A stretch of DNA of 64,000 nucleotides from Apostichopus japonicus (lineage: Eukaryota; Echinodermata; Holothuroidea; Aspidochirotida; Stichopodidae): NCBI RefSeq assembly GCF_037975245.1, contig NC_092579.1:12634678-12698677 (forward strand). The letters are read 5' to 3'. A program made the translations under genes and the position numbers. Shown here one piece after another: positions 11,420 through 24,721 of the stretch (its first letter is position 1; each line of letters opens with the position of its first letter). The notes under the pieces are model-generated. The model was not told the origin of the DNA. It saw only the letters and a program-made list of their open reading frames with translations, and did no database searches.

Positions 11420-12513
11420 CTGGGATATTTAAGTTTAGGTGTTTTAGTGCTAACACGGTGGCGTAACTGGCAAGGTCGTCAGATTTAACATAATGTTGGC
11501 TTTTTGGAAGGTGTATTGTACTAATTCAATTACAAAGGTTGCGATATTAAGTTTTTTTTCAGTGACGATTTTATTTGTTATTTTAATTTTAGGGGTAAAA
11601 TTGGTTACATTCGCTAGTTCTTTGTTCTTGTTGTTTGTTATTATTTTCAGTTTTAGCTTCTTTAAATTTTGGGCATCCTTTGTTAAGGGCGACATGAGTC
11701 CCTGAGCAATTGGCACATTTTGGGTTTTCTTCTGGTTTGGGACAGCTGTCTTTAACTCTGTGGTTTTTGCCACATCTGAGACATCTGCTTTTATTTTTGC
11801 AAGTATGGTGGGTGTGTCCAAAAAGTTGACATTTGAAACATTGAGTGATTTGGGGGGGTTCGTGGTATTCTTCTGTTTTGTGTTTAGAGTATCCTAAGTA
11901 GAAACCTTGTTTGATTAGGGATTGTTGAGGCTCTTGTTCTTCAAACGTCATTTTTACTTTCCAAGTTGTATTGTTTGTGGCATGACTAATGAGTCTTTTA
12001 GTTTGTATTGGGGTGTATTCTTGGTCTTTGAGTTCTTGTTCAATATATTTGATTTGAATTTCAGGGTTTATGCCACAGGCTACTACGGAGAAGTTTCTTT
12101 GTCATACTTTTTGGGGGATTCTTGGTTTGGGGTTGCCTAGTTTACTCTTTTGAGTCCATGGTTTCAGGAGGATATTTGCAGATTTAGGGTCATGGGGGTG
12201 ATTAGGATGTCGTTACTACGAAGACGGTTTATATTTGAGATCATGGCATTTGGTTTTTCTTCATTGATTAGTTTAGCAAGTGTTTATTGGGTTTTTTGAT
12301 AGTTCTGGTAAGATTCCTGATACAATGATTGTTTGAGCGGACTTTTTGGTAATTGGTTTGGAGTTAGGAGATGGGTTTATTTCAACGTAGATTGGACGTT
12401 GTCTTTTTCTGCTATTTTTGTACAGGGATCCAGTCATTAATGTCTATGTCAAAATCAGAGAGGTTTAGGTTTTCGACTAGGGGGGCGGTTATAGGTGGGT
12501 AAGGGGTTGTCAT
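11420..12513 (-). pseudogene. Family A ORF1 (gag-like, zinc knuckles)
   Basis: ATG at 12513-12511 begins MTTPYPPITAPLVENLNL. A stop and frameshift follow near 12420. The best part, 11589-11951, has three Cys-rich knuckles: CFKCQLFGHTHHTC, CLRCGKNHRVKDSC and CANCSGTHVALNKGC, the arrangement of Jockey/I-type gag proteins that bind element RNA. A Lys/Asn-rich tail continues in a shifted frame. Not translatable as it stands. Confidence 0.8.
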
Positions 12514-12520
12514 ATTGGCA

Positions 12521-13060
12521 AAACAGCCCCTCCCTACGGGTTTTAAAGGGCTTCTATACAATGAAATTGATCATAAACTTCACTTACCAGAAAGAATTAG
12601 TCTCCAGCCTAAGACGGCGGACGGAAAGAATAGGAACTCCTTTTGAAGAGACACACTATGAATCGAAAGTGTACTCGGCAGCGTTGTGTTGGTATCCAAG
12701 GACGCGTACGTTTTGTAAATGGCGAGTAAGTCATAGAGTGAAGGATGATGGGGTGGCGCTATGTCAAAAAGCTAACTGTTGACCAACATAATCCACAGAA
12801 TCCTAAGGTAAGAAGAGGAATGCAAAAGAAATTAGCCAGTTTTCTTCAAAGTAAGTCTCGTACATTTAGCACAACACATTAAACACTAATTAGCAACTAA
12901 TTCCAACAAATTTTAGGCTGTGATTGAAACTTTACTGGTGGAAACATAATTAAATATATATTACATTTTTATGAACCTTTCTTTCTTATGACTAACCTTG
13001 ACTGTATATTGCAGCTTTCCAGCTTAGCTGGTGTTTTTCCATCAAATCAGCTCATCTTTG
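12521..13060. other. No gene seen; possible splice donor
   Basis: A strong donor-like CTG|GTAAGTGAAG reads on the minus strand near 12590, preceded by about 150 bases without a long open frame. It could be an untranslated exon of an upstream minus gene or LINE 5' sequence. The plus ORF at 12495-12782 has no family signature. Confidence 0.3.
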
Positions 13061-14930
13061 AGTTTTCCGATCTTGACAACAATCAACTGTCTTTTTAATT
13101 TACCACAACCCAGACCACACTAATTGGCAACTCTTTCCAACAATCTAAGGCAACAGTCATCAATTTAAGACAACCAAATTACTAATTACAAAATGATTCC
13201 AACAAACTAAGGCACCGGGTCTCATTAATTTAGCACAAAACAGACCACACTAGTTAGCAAATGATATCAATAAACTAAGGCAAAACTTATAAATATAATA
13301 CAAACACACCACACTAACTACCAACAAATTATCACAGTACTCCTCTACAATTTAGCCCAACAGACCACACTAATTAGCTACTCATTCCACCAAACTAAGG
13401 CTCTTTAATTTATCACGAAACAGACCACACCAAAGTACCGACTGGTTCCAACAGGCTAAGGCACTGTGTCTCCTACATTTAGCACTGATCTTGACAAGCA
13501 ACTGTTGAGAGGACAAGACTGATGTTCATGATACTGGCTTACACTGATGTTTCCCTTGAAACTTAATTTTCCTCCAATTTGTTAAATCACCTCCAGATAA
13601 CACTTCCAGATATCTCTGTAGAGGACAAGCTTGAAGGATCTTCTCGTATTTGGTGGAGTTGAGATCTTTACCAAACAGAACGTTTCCTCTCACAGTATCA
13701 TTTTGGATCCAAGCTTGTTGAGCAACATAGGCCATGCAGATCTCTGATGAAAGGAGAGGAATACAAAACAAATTAGTCACTTTTCTTCAAAGTAACAGCA
13801 AAAGTAAAAAAGTCAAACCCTGTTAACAACCAAACTGTCAGCCGTGAAACAAAACATGTATACTCTTCTAGAGGGGCAATTTGTGAAAGAAATGGAATTT
13901 TATGGTCAGATCAAAGTTATTGGACACTGGTTTGAACAACTCTCAAGAAAGACCTCACTAAATACCAACTCGTTCCATCAAACTAGGTACAATTTCTTAT
14001 TAATTTTAGACAACCAAAATACTTATTACAAATTCATTCCAACAAACTAAGGCAACAGGTTTCATTAATTTAGCACAAAACAGACCACACTAATTAGCAA
14101 CTCATATCAATAAACTAAGGCAGAACTTATCAATTTAATACAAACACACCACACCAATTACCGACTGGTTCCAATAGGCTAAGGCTGAGGTCTTATACAT
14201 TTAGCACAAAAATGTCTCCTACATTTCTAATTAAAAACTAATACCAATAAACTAAGGCACCATGTCTCAATAATTTAGCACAAAAACAGACTACATTAAT
14301 TAGCATCTCATGCCAATAAACTAAGAAACCAATTAGCTTCATTTTGGTTGCTTGGAATGAGTGGAATTTGTCACTCTGTACAAACTATGTCATGGAACTT
14401 GTTCAGCCTTTCTGTAAGAATAGTAGTTTAGCACAAAAAAAAACAACATCATATACCGACTGGTTCCAACAGGCTAAGGCACCATGTCTCATACATTTAG
14501 CACAAAAACAAGAACACACCAAATACCCACTGGTTCCAACAGGCTAAGGCACTGTGTCTCGTACACTTAGCACAAAAACAGACAACACCAAATACCGACT
14601 GGTTCCAACAGGCTAAGGCACTGTGTCTCGTACATTTAGCACAAAAACTGACCACACCAAATACCAACTTGTTCCAACAGGCTAAGGCACTGTGTCTCGT
14701 ACATTTAGCACAAAAACTGACCACACCAAATACCAACTGGTTCCAACAGGCTAAGGCACCGTGTCTCATACAATTAGCACAAAAACACACCACACCAATT
14801 ACCTTTTTCAATAGGCTAAGGCACTGTGTCTCGTACAGTTAGCACAAAAACAGACCACACCAAATACCGACTGGTTCCAACAGGCTAAGGCACCGTGTCT
14901 CCTACATTTAGAAATGATCTTGACAACAAT
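13060..14930. repeat. 69-bp tandem repeat field
   Basis: The core GGTTCCAACAGGCTAAGGCA recurs with spacing of 69-70 bp at 14462, 14532, 14601, 14670 and 14739, followed by GTACATTTAGCACAAAAAC and CCACACCAAATACC. Older, more diverged units fill 13090-13480 and 13960-14340. GATCTTGACAA...CAACTGT occurs at about 13069, 13484 and 14918, so the array lies within a larger duplicated block. A minus ORF (14497-14811, repeats of CFCANCMRHGALACW type) is a by-product of the repeats. Confidence 0.85.
13570..13743 (-). pseudogene. ABCC/MRP-like exon, copy 1
   Basis: Acceptor TTTCATCAG then EICMAYVAQQAWIQNDTVRG, NVLFGKDLNSTKYEKILQAC and LEVLSGGDLT. This is the part of nucleotide-binding domain 1 of multidrug resistance-associated (ABCC1-type) transporters that contains the Q-loop (AQQAWIQN) and leads toward the signature motif. 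ABCC proteins are ATP-driven plasma-membrane exporters. After GGDLT a 2-base loss shifts the frame, and the expected donor GTAAGA reads ATTAAG, so the exon cannot be spliced normally. A second copy lies at 14999-15094. No other ABCC exon was found nearby. Confidence 0.75.
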
Positions 14931-14998
14931 CAACTGTTGAGAGGACAAGACTGATGTTCATGATACTGGCTCACACTGATGTTTTCCTTGAATCTTAC

Positions 14999-15094
14999 TT
15001 TTTCTCCAATTTCTGTTAAATCACCTCCAGATAACACTTCCAGATCTCTCTGTAGAGGACAGGCTTGAAGGATCTTCTCGTATTTGGTGGAGTT
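14999..15094 (-). pseudogene. ABCC/MRP-like exon, copy 2 (5' truncated)
   Basis: Same exon as 13570-13743, starting only at NSTKYEK. It keeps the correct frame through LEVLSGGDLTEIGEK and a good donor, AAA|GTAAGATT. It lacks the acceptor and the Q-loop half: similarity to copy 1 stops at about 15094. The two copies are damaged in complementary ways, and the 69-bp array lies between them. Confidence 0.75.
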
Positions 15095-15477
15095 TATGAT
15101 CTTTCAACCACTTGTTCTAAACCTGATCCAGCTTCATTACAGACATCCAAGACTCACAATTTTCCTTCAATTTTCTTCATCTTCTTCTTTCACCTGAGAC
15201 AGTATTGTAAAAGATAAGAAGATTTCATATATTGGAAAGCAGATAGACATTGCAACTAGACTCATTTTTATACACTCCTTTCCTTCCTCCCCTCCCTCCC
15301 CCTGACTACCTAAACAACCCTGACTGCTGCCTCATTGATATAACTATGTATAAACAAATGTATATGATTGTGGTTTAATGGCAGAAATAAACGAAACAAA
15401 TACCAGAGCTTAAATATTTCTGTGTTACTATAGTAAACTGCATACCCAAACGGAAGCATTACAGAATCTTCAATGTC

Positions 15478-15549
15478 TCAGACCTCCAGCAGGATGTTAC
15501 AGTCACAGTTCATGGAGTCTCCTTGTGAATCAGTGTGGCCAATGCAATG
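15478..15549 (-). CDS. Candidate terminal exon, unrecognised
   Basis: After acceptor CTTTACAG there is an open frame of 23 codons, HCIGHTDSQGDSMNCDCNIL then LEV and TGA. The composition looks protein-like (three Cys, acidic end), but the exon is too short to identify, and no partner exon was found. It may be the 3' end of a minus-strand gene. Low certainty. Confidence 0.3.
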   Translation of the reverse strand, partial: HCIGHTDSQGDSMNCDCNILLEV

Positions 15550-18500
15550 CTGTAAAGACAAATATCAAAGCAATATGTACAGTATATATATACCTTTGGT
15601 GTGAAGTAAATTTTAGTATTTTTTTAAAGTAAGATCATCTTCCAGTTTGCGTATGCAGATACCTTTTTGATGAATGTTTACAGACATGAATAAACTGTAC
15701 CTCTTTTTGTTACTAAGTGCCTGTTTATTTTTAATACTTGCAATATGACTCTTTAATGAACCTTACTAGACATTGCTATCAAACATATGGAGTACTTCGT
15801 AAAATGCCAAAACTTCCTTTGATGTATATTGTTCACTATAATGGTCAAGCTGATTGAAAGGAATGAATTCAACACAATTTGAGAACATTTCATCAGCCAA
15901 ACAATTTGGAGAGCATGTACTAGTTTAAACAAACTTAGCAAGCACATTCATGAGGAACTGGAAAATTGAAAAATGTCTGAAATAAACATAATTCTTGAAA
16001 CGAGAAACTTGACAAGTGAAATAAGGACCGACACTTTAGCTACAACATGTACACTTGGCAAAGATGAAAACTGGCTTTTCAGCCAATACACAAGTAGCAA
16101 CAACATATTAGTATATTCATGGTAAACCCTCATGTGCTTCCATGACTTCTAGCACCTGTGTAATAATATTCTATATCAACAAGGACAGAAATACTATATC
16201 TTGTACTTATCTCTCAATACTCTTAATATGTGTTTACCATGAGTTGTGTTCCTCACAACTTTCAATCAATGTTTTCAAATTAAAAACCAAATTAAAGACA
16301 ATTACTCAACAATGAGAGGTTGACTTTGCAAAGTTTGAATTCGGTTTAATAATAATCAAAGTTCTAGTGAAACAGTTCTGCAGACCATAAAATCATGCCT
16401 TAGGCATCAAAAGAAGGCTATGATCTGATAAAGATATGCCGAGAGTTGGACCAATACTGTTAAGCCTAGCTTCAGGTCAAAATTATGCCAGTTGATCAAA
16501 TTAATACATGTATATCAATTTAGTTGCCTATGCTAGGTAACATCAGCTTTCATGGAGAGTTTTCTCCATACTTGAACCATCACTAACATCAATTAGACCA
16601 CAGCGCTAGGCCTAATTGCTTGAGAATTTCATTTTACAAAGTACCGTTGCTTGTATAAGAAGCCTAAGATAGGCTAGTTTGTCCTCATCTCTATCTAGCC
16701 TTCGCTTTGGTAGGCTAGCCTAGGTTTCCCATTTTCATTTGGTGGTAGGCCTAGCCTGGGGCCAATTGTTCCCTCCCCTAACAACGTTATTTTCCTCCCA
16801 CTTAAAAGTTGAGTAACTTACCTCCCCTACATCATAGGGGAGTCAAGTACGTTTTCACTGGAAACTAACATTTCCAGGGGAGTTAACTAAGGTTTTTCAT
16901 GGGAGGCATATTGGCTAGGCTATGTGGAAAGAATAGATGTTGTAAGTGGAATAACTAAGAAAATATTTAAAGGGAGAAAGGTAAAGTTAAGGGTGAAAAA
17001 TAACATGGTTAAGGAAACTAACATACTATTTTCAAGGGAGGAGACTGTTGTTCTGTAGGCTCTGACTGTATATTCTTGTAGAGTACAGTAAGCTAAAGAA
17101 AGTTGTGATAGTATGAAAATAGAAAATGTGACCATAGGTATCTTCCTTGTGTAACTGTTCAGTGATTGGAAGATAAAAAATGTGTGTGAATAGGCCGGAT
17201 TGTTTGCATAGGATTGTATGCGAACATGGGGTAATTTACATGCGTGGAATTCATAGTGGTAATGGGTTGTTTGCTTGTATGGCATTCATTGTGGGAATGA
17301 AATAACATAGACAATTTAGCCTATACAGTAGGTATGCCCTCCTTGGTTCCTCTCCTTGTTTTCCTATTTACCACTTTCTTCAATTACTACAAGTACAAGT
17401 GTCTCTTTGAAATATGTTCCTTTCTTTCACCAAACTCTCCTAAATCACAAGACACATTTAATTACTACGTACAGTTGCTTCACTACCTAAATTAATTCTT
17501 TCCACAGCCAAGCCGTCTTTCTTTCCTCCCCTGAAAAACTTTGGTTTCAACCCCTAAAAATAATTTCAGGGAGGAAACTATTGTTTTTATTCTTGAAAGT
17601 TGGAGAAGAAACCAACGGCCTTGCCTGTCATGATGGAAAAAAAAAAAAGGAAAGAGAGAGAGCTTTCATCCTAAGCTAATTTGTCCGGCTGCGAGTTAGT
17701 TTCTTGAGGATGTGTTACTGTTAAGTGCTAGATGGCATAGCCTAGGCTATGGTAGGCTACTCTGGTAGGAATTTAAAGACATTTAGGCCTAGGCTAGGCT
17801 AATTAAGTTAGGCCTAGCCTAACTGTACTAGCCTTAACCAGAAAGTAATTAGGCCCAACCAGCTAGGTCTAGTATTTTGTCGGAAGATATAAAGTGACTT
17901 ACTGTACTTACGTTTGTCTAGTGAATATCATATTAGGCATAGATTAGCATTCCAACTAGTATAGACGCCAGTGCCTACGTGAGCTAGCCTATCGTTAGGC
18001 CTAAGCGATACTATTATATGATAGGCTAGCGTAATTTCTCACGCTCGCTGACTCAAACAATGTGAAGTACTAACTTGCTCCACAAAACTAATACACAACC
18101 TTCGAGCTGGCGAATATATCTGCCATTCACATTCTTTGGCAGTTACCCCCCATACAGAATAGGCTACAAATTACAATTACGTATGAATTGCTAGCCAACG
18201 GCTGCCAGGAAGCGAACTGCACTGCTCGTGTAACCTTTCGTGAGCAAATTATATACAGATCATAATTCGCGCTCCGTTGCTTAACCTTTGACCACGACCG
18301 TGTGCGTCTATGGCAAGCCATGTGGGACAAACACCGCATAATATATCAACCTATTAATTGAAAAAAAAAATAAACAAGCAATGACATGCTAGATGCATAT
18401 CCATTTGAAATCATTACATTTACAACGAAACAATTCAAATGGTCTCATAACATAGGCCTAAGGTCAGTAAACATGTTGGTCAAGATAATTTATTGAGTTC

Positions 18501-19110
18501 GCTGCGAATCTCGTCAGAAAAGTTGTTTTAATGACCAATATATCATTACCCGAATGGCCCGTTGGTCTGGAATTAGGCCTAGGCGGGACAGTAGGCCTAC
18601 TGTCATGATCAACCCAGGGGGGGGGGGCGAGGGTGTAGGTCTGGCGTATCCATGGGGCAGACATTCTAAAGATAATAATTTACACTTTTTGAGGGGGACT
18701 CTTGGGGCGAATCTTGACATAAAAATGTCAGCCTAAAATTGTTTGGCTAGCTGCATGAACATTTTCAGATACAACAAATTTTGGCAAAAACTGCTTGAAT
18801 TTTGTGATAAAATGTCACATTTGAGATTTTTTTGGTACATTGTCTGAATTTTTAACCCATTCTCCAATATAAATGAAGGTATTAAATGAAATTCACTGTT
18901 TCTGTGATCCATGTAGAGGTTTTGTTCTTAAAGTCTTACCTTTTTGTGCAGAGTTCTAGAGCATCTGTTCCTTATGCATGTCTTGAAGTAGAGGTTGGGT
19001 AAAGTAGAGGTTTGCTAAATTTTAATAGAATCAATAGTTATATCTACTTCAGTTGCTGTAACTGTATCTTAGGTGCCCCCCCCCCCTCCCTCTGCCAGGT
19101 TTCATCTAGG
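15550..19110. other. Non-coding, AGGCCTA-rich stretch
   Basis: No supported exon. From about 16600 to 18600 the sequence is dense in overlapping AGGCCTA, TAGGCTAG and CTAGCCTA words, probably intronic or intergenic DNA of this genome rather than a unit repeat. A poly-G run lies at 18616. ORFs at 16920-17285, 18127-18339 and 18464-18736 show no family features. Confidence 0.5.
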
Positions 19111-19114
19111 ATGA

Positions 19115-19195
19115 ACCACTGGTGCTGTGATCGAGTGGATAAAGGCAATGGCATTTGAAGCAATGAGGTTTGGCAATCAGGAGGTTCTATGTAAG
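19115..19195 (+). repeat. tRNA-like SINE head remnant
   Basis: GGTGCTGTGATCGAGTGGAT followed by AAAGGC resembles the D-arm of a Ser/Leu-type tRNA. A decayed B-box (AGGTTCTATG) follows about 50 bases later. Probably the head of an old tRNA-derived SINE. Confidence 0.4.
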
Positions 19196-22100
19196 GTGGG
19201 TTTGTCATCCAAGAGCAGTCTACAGTTTTCCCATCTGAAATGAGTTTCTAAATTTTATATAAAATGTTGAATTGGAAGCCACCAGTAGTGTAAGTTGTGA
19301 TCCATACACCTGTGCGGGCTTCTCCCACATTTGTGTTTGGTTAAGCTTTGTAAAAATAACTGCTCATTATTATTATTACAAGCTGGGCCGTGTAACCCCA
19401 TTCTTATCTTTGGAGTGGGGGGAGTGGGTATCTGCACTTGTTGGATGTGTAGTGCAATTGGACGCCAAGATTAAGAAACAGAAAACCACATTTACATAAT
19501 GTTACAGCTCTGACATAAATCTTAGCTTTATAAGAAACTCAAAGGACAGCCATTTATTTTACGGCTCCGTGGAAGCTGGAATCCTTTTTATTTATCAACA
19601 GCATACATACACACCATAATTGAATGATAATTAAACAGTAACATAAAAGATAAAAGTACTTAAACTGAAAACATGATAAGAAAATGACATCCCTTGATGA
19701 AAGTACAGTGAACTGGAGCCTCTGGAGAGAGATGTATACTAATACAAGCCTTTTAATTAGGTTGTGATATTGTGTGTTCAATCACATCTATAATAAGCAA
19801 CAATGTGGGTAATCATTAATAAGTACTCATTTGAGTGGGAAAATAAAGCCTACAGGTTGTCAAATAATTCATTGTTAACAGTTAGATCATATAGCAAACA
19901 GAACAAGTAGCTACAAAGGAACGTACTTCCTTCATAAAATATCGCCCCAAGTGTCTTGCAGCATATATTATGTAACTTAATTATACTCAACTATCAGAGT
20001 GAACAACAGAGTAAACAACTCTACAGTAAAGCCCACCATTTGAATACTGTACTATCTTCTGAATGAATGGAAACAGTTAAAAGATAGTTCATACTGTTCC
20101 AGTCTTTGATACACTGTGTATGAAACCGGTGGGGATTATAAAGGTAGGTTTTACACGCTTCACCATGATGTAAGAAATATAAGGGTAATAAAAGGAATAT
20201 CATACCATCAAAGAATATATAACATTAACTCAAAGGTCACTGTACATCTTGTCCTTTGATGTTAAAGTCTCACTATGCAATCCATCTGGACGGTCTGAAT
20301 AATAATGTTTTGGAGGTTTCTATTCTCGCTCGTTCTCTGAGATTCGGCCAAAATATTTGGCAAACAATGCACCTACAAGATTGTCTGCTTATTAAGTACA
20401 CAATGGTACCAAAAAAGGGTTAGGGAACAGTTTGTTCGTGTTTATAATGGAAGGCATAATGGGGTTTTATACCTAAATATCACATGAAAGTAAGTACAAA
20501 CAATGAAGGATATTCATCAGAACACAACTACGAGGCAAGTTATAAAACCAACCAATTTACTCAGTTTTGAAATGTAAGTAAAAACAGAGGAGCTGTGTGC
20601 TATTCATGACCAACATTTTTGTTTGTGTTTACGTCATATGAAAAACTCAAAATACCCATATCCCAATGGATTTAAAGAAAAAATTGAAACCATAGAAAAT
20701 AAGTTGACAGTCGGGTCAAGTAGCTACTGGAAAGTTCCCTAAAAACACTTTAATGAGTTTTACTTCAGCACCGTCGAAATGGGTGCAATTAGTCTGTAAA
20801 TATATGATGCTTGGCATGGCAAAACATGGATGGGACAGATATTGAGACTTTCATATTTAGAGAGGACAGAAACAAGCAAACAAGCAGAGACTTAAAGTTG
20901 AATCCAGATGTCCTTTTATCACTGAATGGAGAATCGGTTGAGAGAGCATTTCAGAGACGAAGCCTGAATTAAAAGCTAAAAGATCAATCAATTTTGTGAA
21001 ATAGCATTTAACGTACTACACTTTTCATTCAATTCTAATTACCACCAGGTGAAGGCAATATTATACAATATTTCTGTACGAAACCCTTGGTGTATTTCTC
21101 CCCCTCCAACCCACGCCCAAAGAGGTGCAACTTCACATGGCTAATTAGCCTGATCATGCACCTCTGTCCCTTCTGCTATATGAAAAGTAAAGTAAGACAT
21201 CTTATAATCCTCTCTTACATTTGATCTTTCTGTGGTTTTAAGAATTTTGCATATTTTAAATATTCAGGGTGGCATTTAACCCCCCCCCCCACTTCCCCAC
21301 ACCCATCACCACCAAGAAATATGAAAATGGATGAAGTAAACAGGGTGAGAGAGAACTTCAGTTGCTACTGTTTGTTCTAATAATGTCCTCATAGATAATA
21401 CGGAAACCTCAAGTCTGCAATATAAATCCACCGTGACAAAATGATGATATTTCGGTTGCTTTTATTCCCAAGATGCGCTATTGTTCTTGTTTTGTTATTA
21501 TATTTATTTCCTATTCCTGTTGGCCTGGTTACATACCGTCACGAGAATCCGACAGTGGCGCATCCTGGTCGACCGAGTGGGGAAGGAAAACCAAAACTTG
21601 CAACAACATCAACGACAACGACAGAGCAAATACAGACTTGTGACACGTTGTGACAACGTCACAGCAAAATCACATCATTATAGCAAATGCCCAAAAAGAT
21701 GGCTGAATTAAGAAAGAAAACAGTTTCTCCTTTCTCCCCTCTTTTTGGTCGTGGCAACATCCCAGTTTGGAGAGAAAGTCAAGCAATTTTGGAGGATCTA
21801 GTTTAAGGAGATTGGAGGAAGACAGGGTTTAAAGGTGACATGCACTACTGTAATTTGACTAAGGTGGAGCTATATTCCATGCAGGCAATTTAGATTAAAG
21901 GAGCACTTTTTTCCCCATTTTTTTGTTTTAAACTGTTTGTTAGCCAAACACTAAAGCTAGAAACAGTAAAAACATGGTAAAGACTAACGCTAACAGCTAA
22001 TATGGACATAGTCGGAGGTTAAAACTTCCTCTTTGTGTAATTTCTATCATTTGAACATCAATTATGTTCGTATTTGATATGGAATACATGGTTTGGTTTT

Positions 22101-23782
22101 TTATTGAGATTTTTCAAGCTGAATGCTACTTTAACTGAACAATAAACATAGAGTCTGGCAGGATCAGAACCGATGTTTTCAGAAAATCTGGCAAATCTAA
22201 AATAATATTCTTTGAGAATCTCCTGGGTATTAATTCTCTAAACTATAGTTTCATTATGAAATTATCTTCTTGTATTTTTTTTCTTTCTGATGTTCAGCAA
22301 AGATACACACATTACCATAAAAACATTTTTTCATGCAAAAAAAGGGTGAAAGTGAAGCTTACGAAAACAATATCACTTCAAAAATAATTTCAAAACAAAA
22401 CACTCAATTGAAAAGTAAACAAAAGCTGCAGGCAAGTCTTTTCAAACATGTAAGTCTAGTCAAACCAATCCGAAAACAACTGCAATTTGGGGGGTAAGGA
22501 TAGGTGGGGGGTAGAGGTTGGGTAGAACAGCACTGATTAAACCGAGTTCACCAACAAAAGTAAAGCAAAGCATTGATTTATGACTCACATAAAAGGTGAC
22601 ATGATTTCTACACTTAAAACCAATCACTTTGTGTAATCATTAATGAAGAATATCAAAACAAGCCATAACTGAAAGATATTTGTTTCCGAGTAAGCAGGCT
22701 TTAGTAAGTTGAGATTGATCAATTAATTCGATCTTATTAATGGAAGTTTGTTCAACCTATTGATTTTAACATGAAGTGCAACTCCAGTGGCATGTCCAAG
22801 TACTAGCTTCAGTGTCAATTTACCCACACATTTTACTGGGTGGAGTGGGGTGGGGGGGAGGAGGGGGAGTGGCTAATATCTCAACTTTCCCCGTAGCTCA
22901 TGTACTTTCTTGTGGTACATTCACTGATATTACTTACATAGAACCTAACGGAAGGAATGTCGAGACCATCCGTCATTTTCACCACACTTTAATAAGTACA
23001 CATGAATCGTATCCTAACGACTGTCACACCAGGCACATTGATAAAACAAAATTGCCCCCCCCCCTTTTATTTTCTCTCTTTCTATTACTTAGTGCTTGTT
23101 TTGGATTAATGATGAAGATTTTACAATTTTTCTAAGCAAGGATACTTAAGTTTTTGGCAGCCCATTGGTAGGTGCGGTCAAGATAATGCTTAATCAAATA
23201 ACATAAAAATAATTGTTGGGATTGGGGGATAGGCCAGCCAAGCTATTACCTAACTACAGACAGAAAAAAAAGACTTTCTATTCTTAAGTAAACTGGTACC
23301 TTGATCAAACTTTACCATATTATTAGATCTTGATCAATGTTTACAATATTACTAGAGGGTCATCAGGCTGATACAGGTGGTTTACTCTGGAACCAGTGTA
23401 AAAGCTTAAATGAAACAGGACACTGTTGTGCTGGTATGAGACGCGTTAGAACACAACAGGTAGCGAGGGCGCTTTATTCTGTCCTTGTCTACAGTAGCAT
23501 ACCCGTACAACTGCTGTGTAACCCTACACCAACTTATTACGGTCTTGTCCATGAAACAAAAAGCCTTATCAGCTGACATACTACCGAACTTAGTCGGTAT
23601 ACTTTATACTAGTATGCAAATCATAAACAATCTATAAACAGAAATTGGTGGGTGGCTCTGCTCTTCATAATCTAAAACAAGAGATATCCTTTAAGAATGT
23701 GGACTTAATAGATAAATGCAGAGGGGGTGGGGAGAAGAATGAAAGGTAGAGGGGGCCAGAGACAAGGAAAATTCCAACGCAC
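19196..23782. other. No supported gene
   Basis: Long AT-rich interval. The plus ORF 21441-21653 begins with a hydrophobic, signal-peptide-like segment (LLLFPRCAIVLVLLLYLFPI) and then a Thr-rich tail. It lacks any partner exon or homology I recognise, so it is not called as a gene. Homopolymer C and G runs occur near 21280, 22845 and 23056. Confidence 0.4.
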
Positions 23783-23875
23783 CTGTGTTCTGCAAGCATC
23801 TCCATAAGTTATACCTGCCAGAACTTCAGAGATGGGTCCAGGGTGCGTCTTATCCCCAAAACGCTCTTGCCTAAT
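23783..23875 (-). CDS. Candidate internal exon, unrecognised
   Basis: A 93-nt segment (31 codons, phase 0 at both ends) with acceptor ATTTCAG and donor CACAG|GTGCGT. It encodes IRQERFGDKTHPGPISEVLA then GITYGDACRTQ. An alternative donor lies at 23815 (GCAG|GTATAA). In phase it could follow the exon ending at 24722 if GTTTAA there acts as a weak donor. Function unknown. Confidence 0.4.
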
Positions 23876-24721
23876 CTGAAATTCAAAGAGTAGACAACAT
23901 CCTCGTTGGTATCATTATAACACTTCTATTCATACATAGTCTCTCTGCCATTAAGGATGAGGAATTAAAAATTCATGCCTTTTGCCACCGCGGTCCTGGC
24001 ACCAGCTGCAAGGAGCATGTGGCATGAGTGCTAAATGCCTCGTTCTGTTGGATGCAGGTGTGACCTCATCAATTTATCATTTCTGGGTAATATGGTTATG
24101 GAAACTTCACCGGCGACACTCTTTGGGACATCTATCAAATATGTAGGAATGACAGAACACATAACATAGCACTAAGACACATAACATAACACTTAGAGGA
24201 CATTGAATAGTGATACTAAGGAGGAGAGATTTAAGAATGTTTAAAGTTCTCACAGCAAATTTTTGAGGCTTGCTAAGGGTCTGCTGTGTGTAAAATGATC
24301 CTGGGTGGGAAGGGGGTCGGAGGCGTGAGGAAATATACACCCATCCGCTTCAACCTACCATAAAAATACAAAAGTAGTACATAGCACAACTTAAAAAAAC
24401 TTTCTTGGGTGAACCCTCCCTACATGTGGAAATGGCTCCCTTAATGGGGAGTCCGCTCCCTACAAGGGGAGAACCCTACCTACGTGGGGAGTCCGCTTCA
24501 ACGAATCCAGGGCAACACCCACTGATACACTTTTACATTATCTTTTTTTTTTTCCACTTTTTCTATAACATGCCAGATACATCATTCACTCCTCGGAAGA
24601 CCGAATTAGGGGAAAGGCGAAAAAATGGGAAAGAAGTGAGAGGAAGGAGAAAGTGGTGACAAATAACAAAAATAAAACAATCAATTAGAAATAACAGTGT
24701 ATAACGTCATCAACGTACAGT

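Larger units (their letters stand above)
8290..12520 (-). mobile_element. Near full-length Jockey-like LINE (family A), decayed
   Basis: Minus-strand non-LTR retrotransposon with the order ORF1 (zinc-knuckle gag), endonuclease, reverse transcriptase. A T run at 8291-8302 on the plus strand would be its poly-A tail. Similarity to the fragment at 480-1845 marks it as a family. Multiple frameshifts and stops show it cannot make intact proteins. The clade is inferred from the gag zinc knuckles, the RT style and the apparent poly-A tail. Confidence 0.85.

Noticed and set aside
14497-14811. Repetitive 104-residue Cys-rich ORF
   Set aside because: Direct translation of the 69-bp repeat; no start context and stops in neighbouring units.
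18127-18339. 70-residue minus ORF
   Set aside because: No family features; surrounded by AGGCCTA-rich non-coding DNA.
18464-18736. ORFs around the poly-G run
   Set aside because: Overlapping frames on both strands with Pro/Gly bias, no splice or motif evidence.
21441-21653. Possible secreted peptide
   Set aside because: Hydrophobic start is suggestive, but there is no partner exon, repeat-processing signal or homologue I know.
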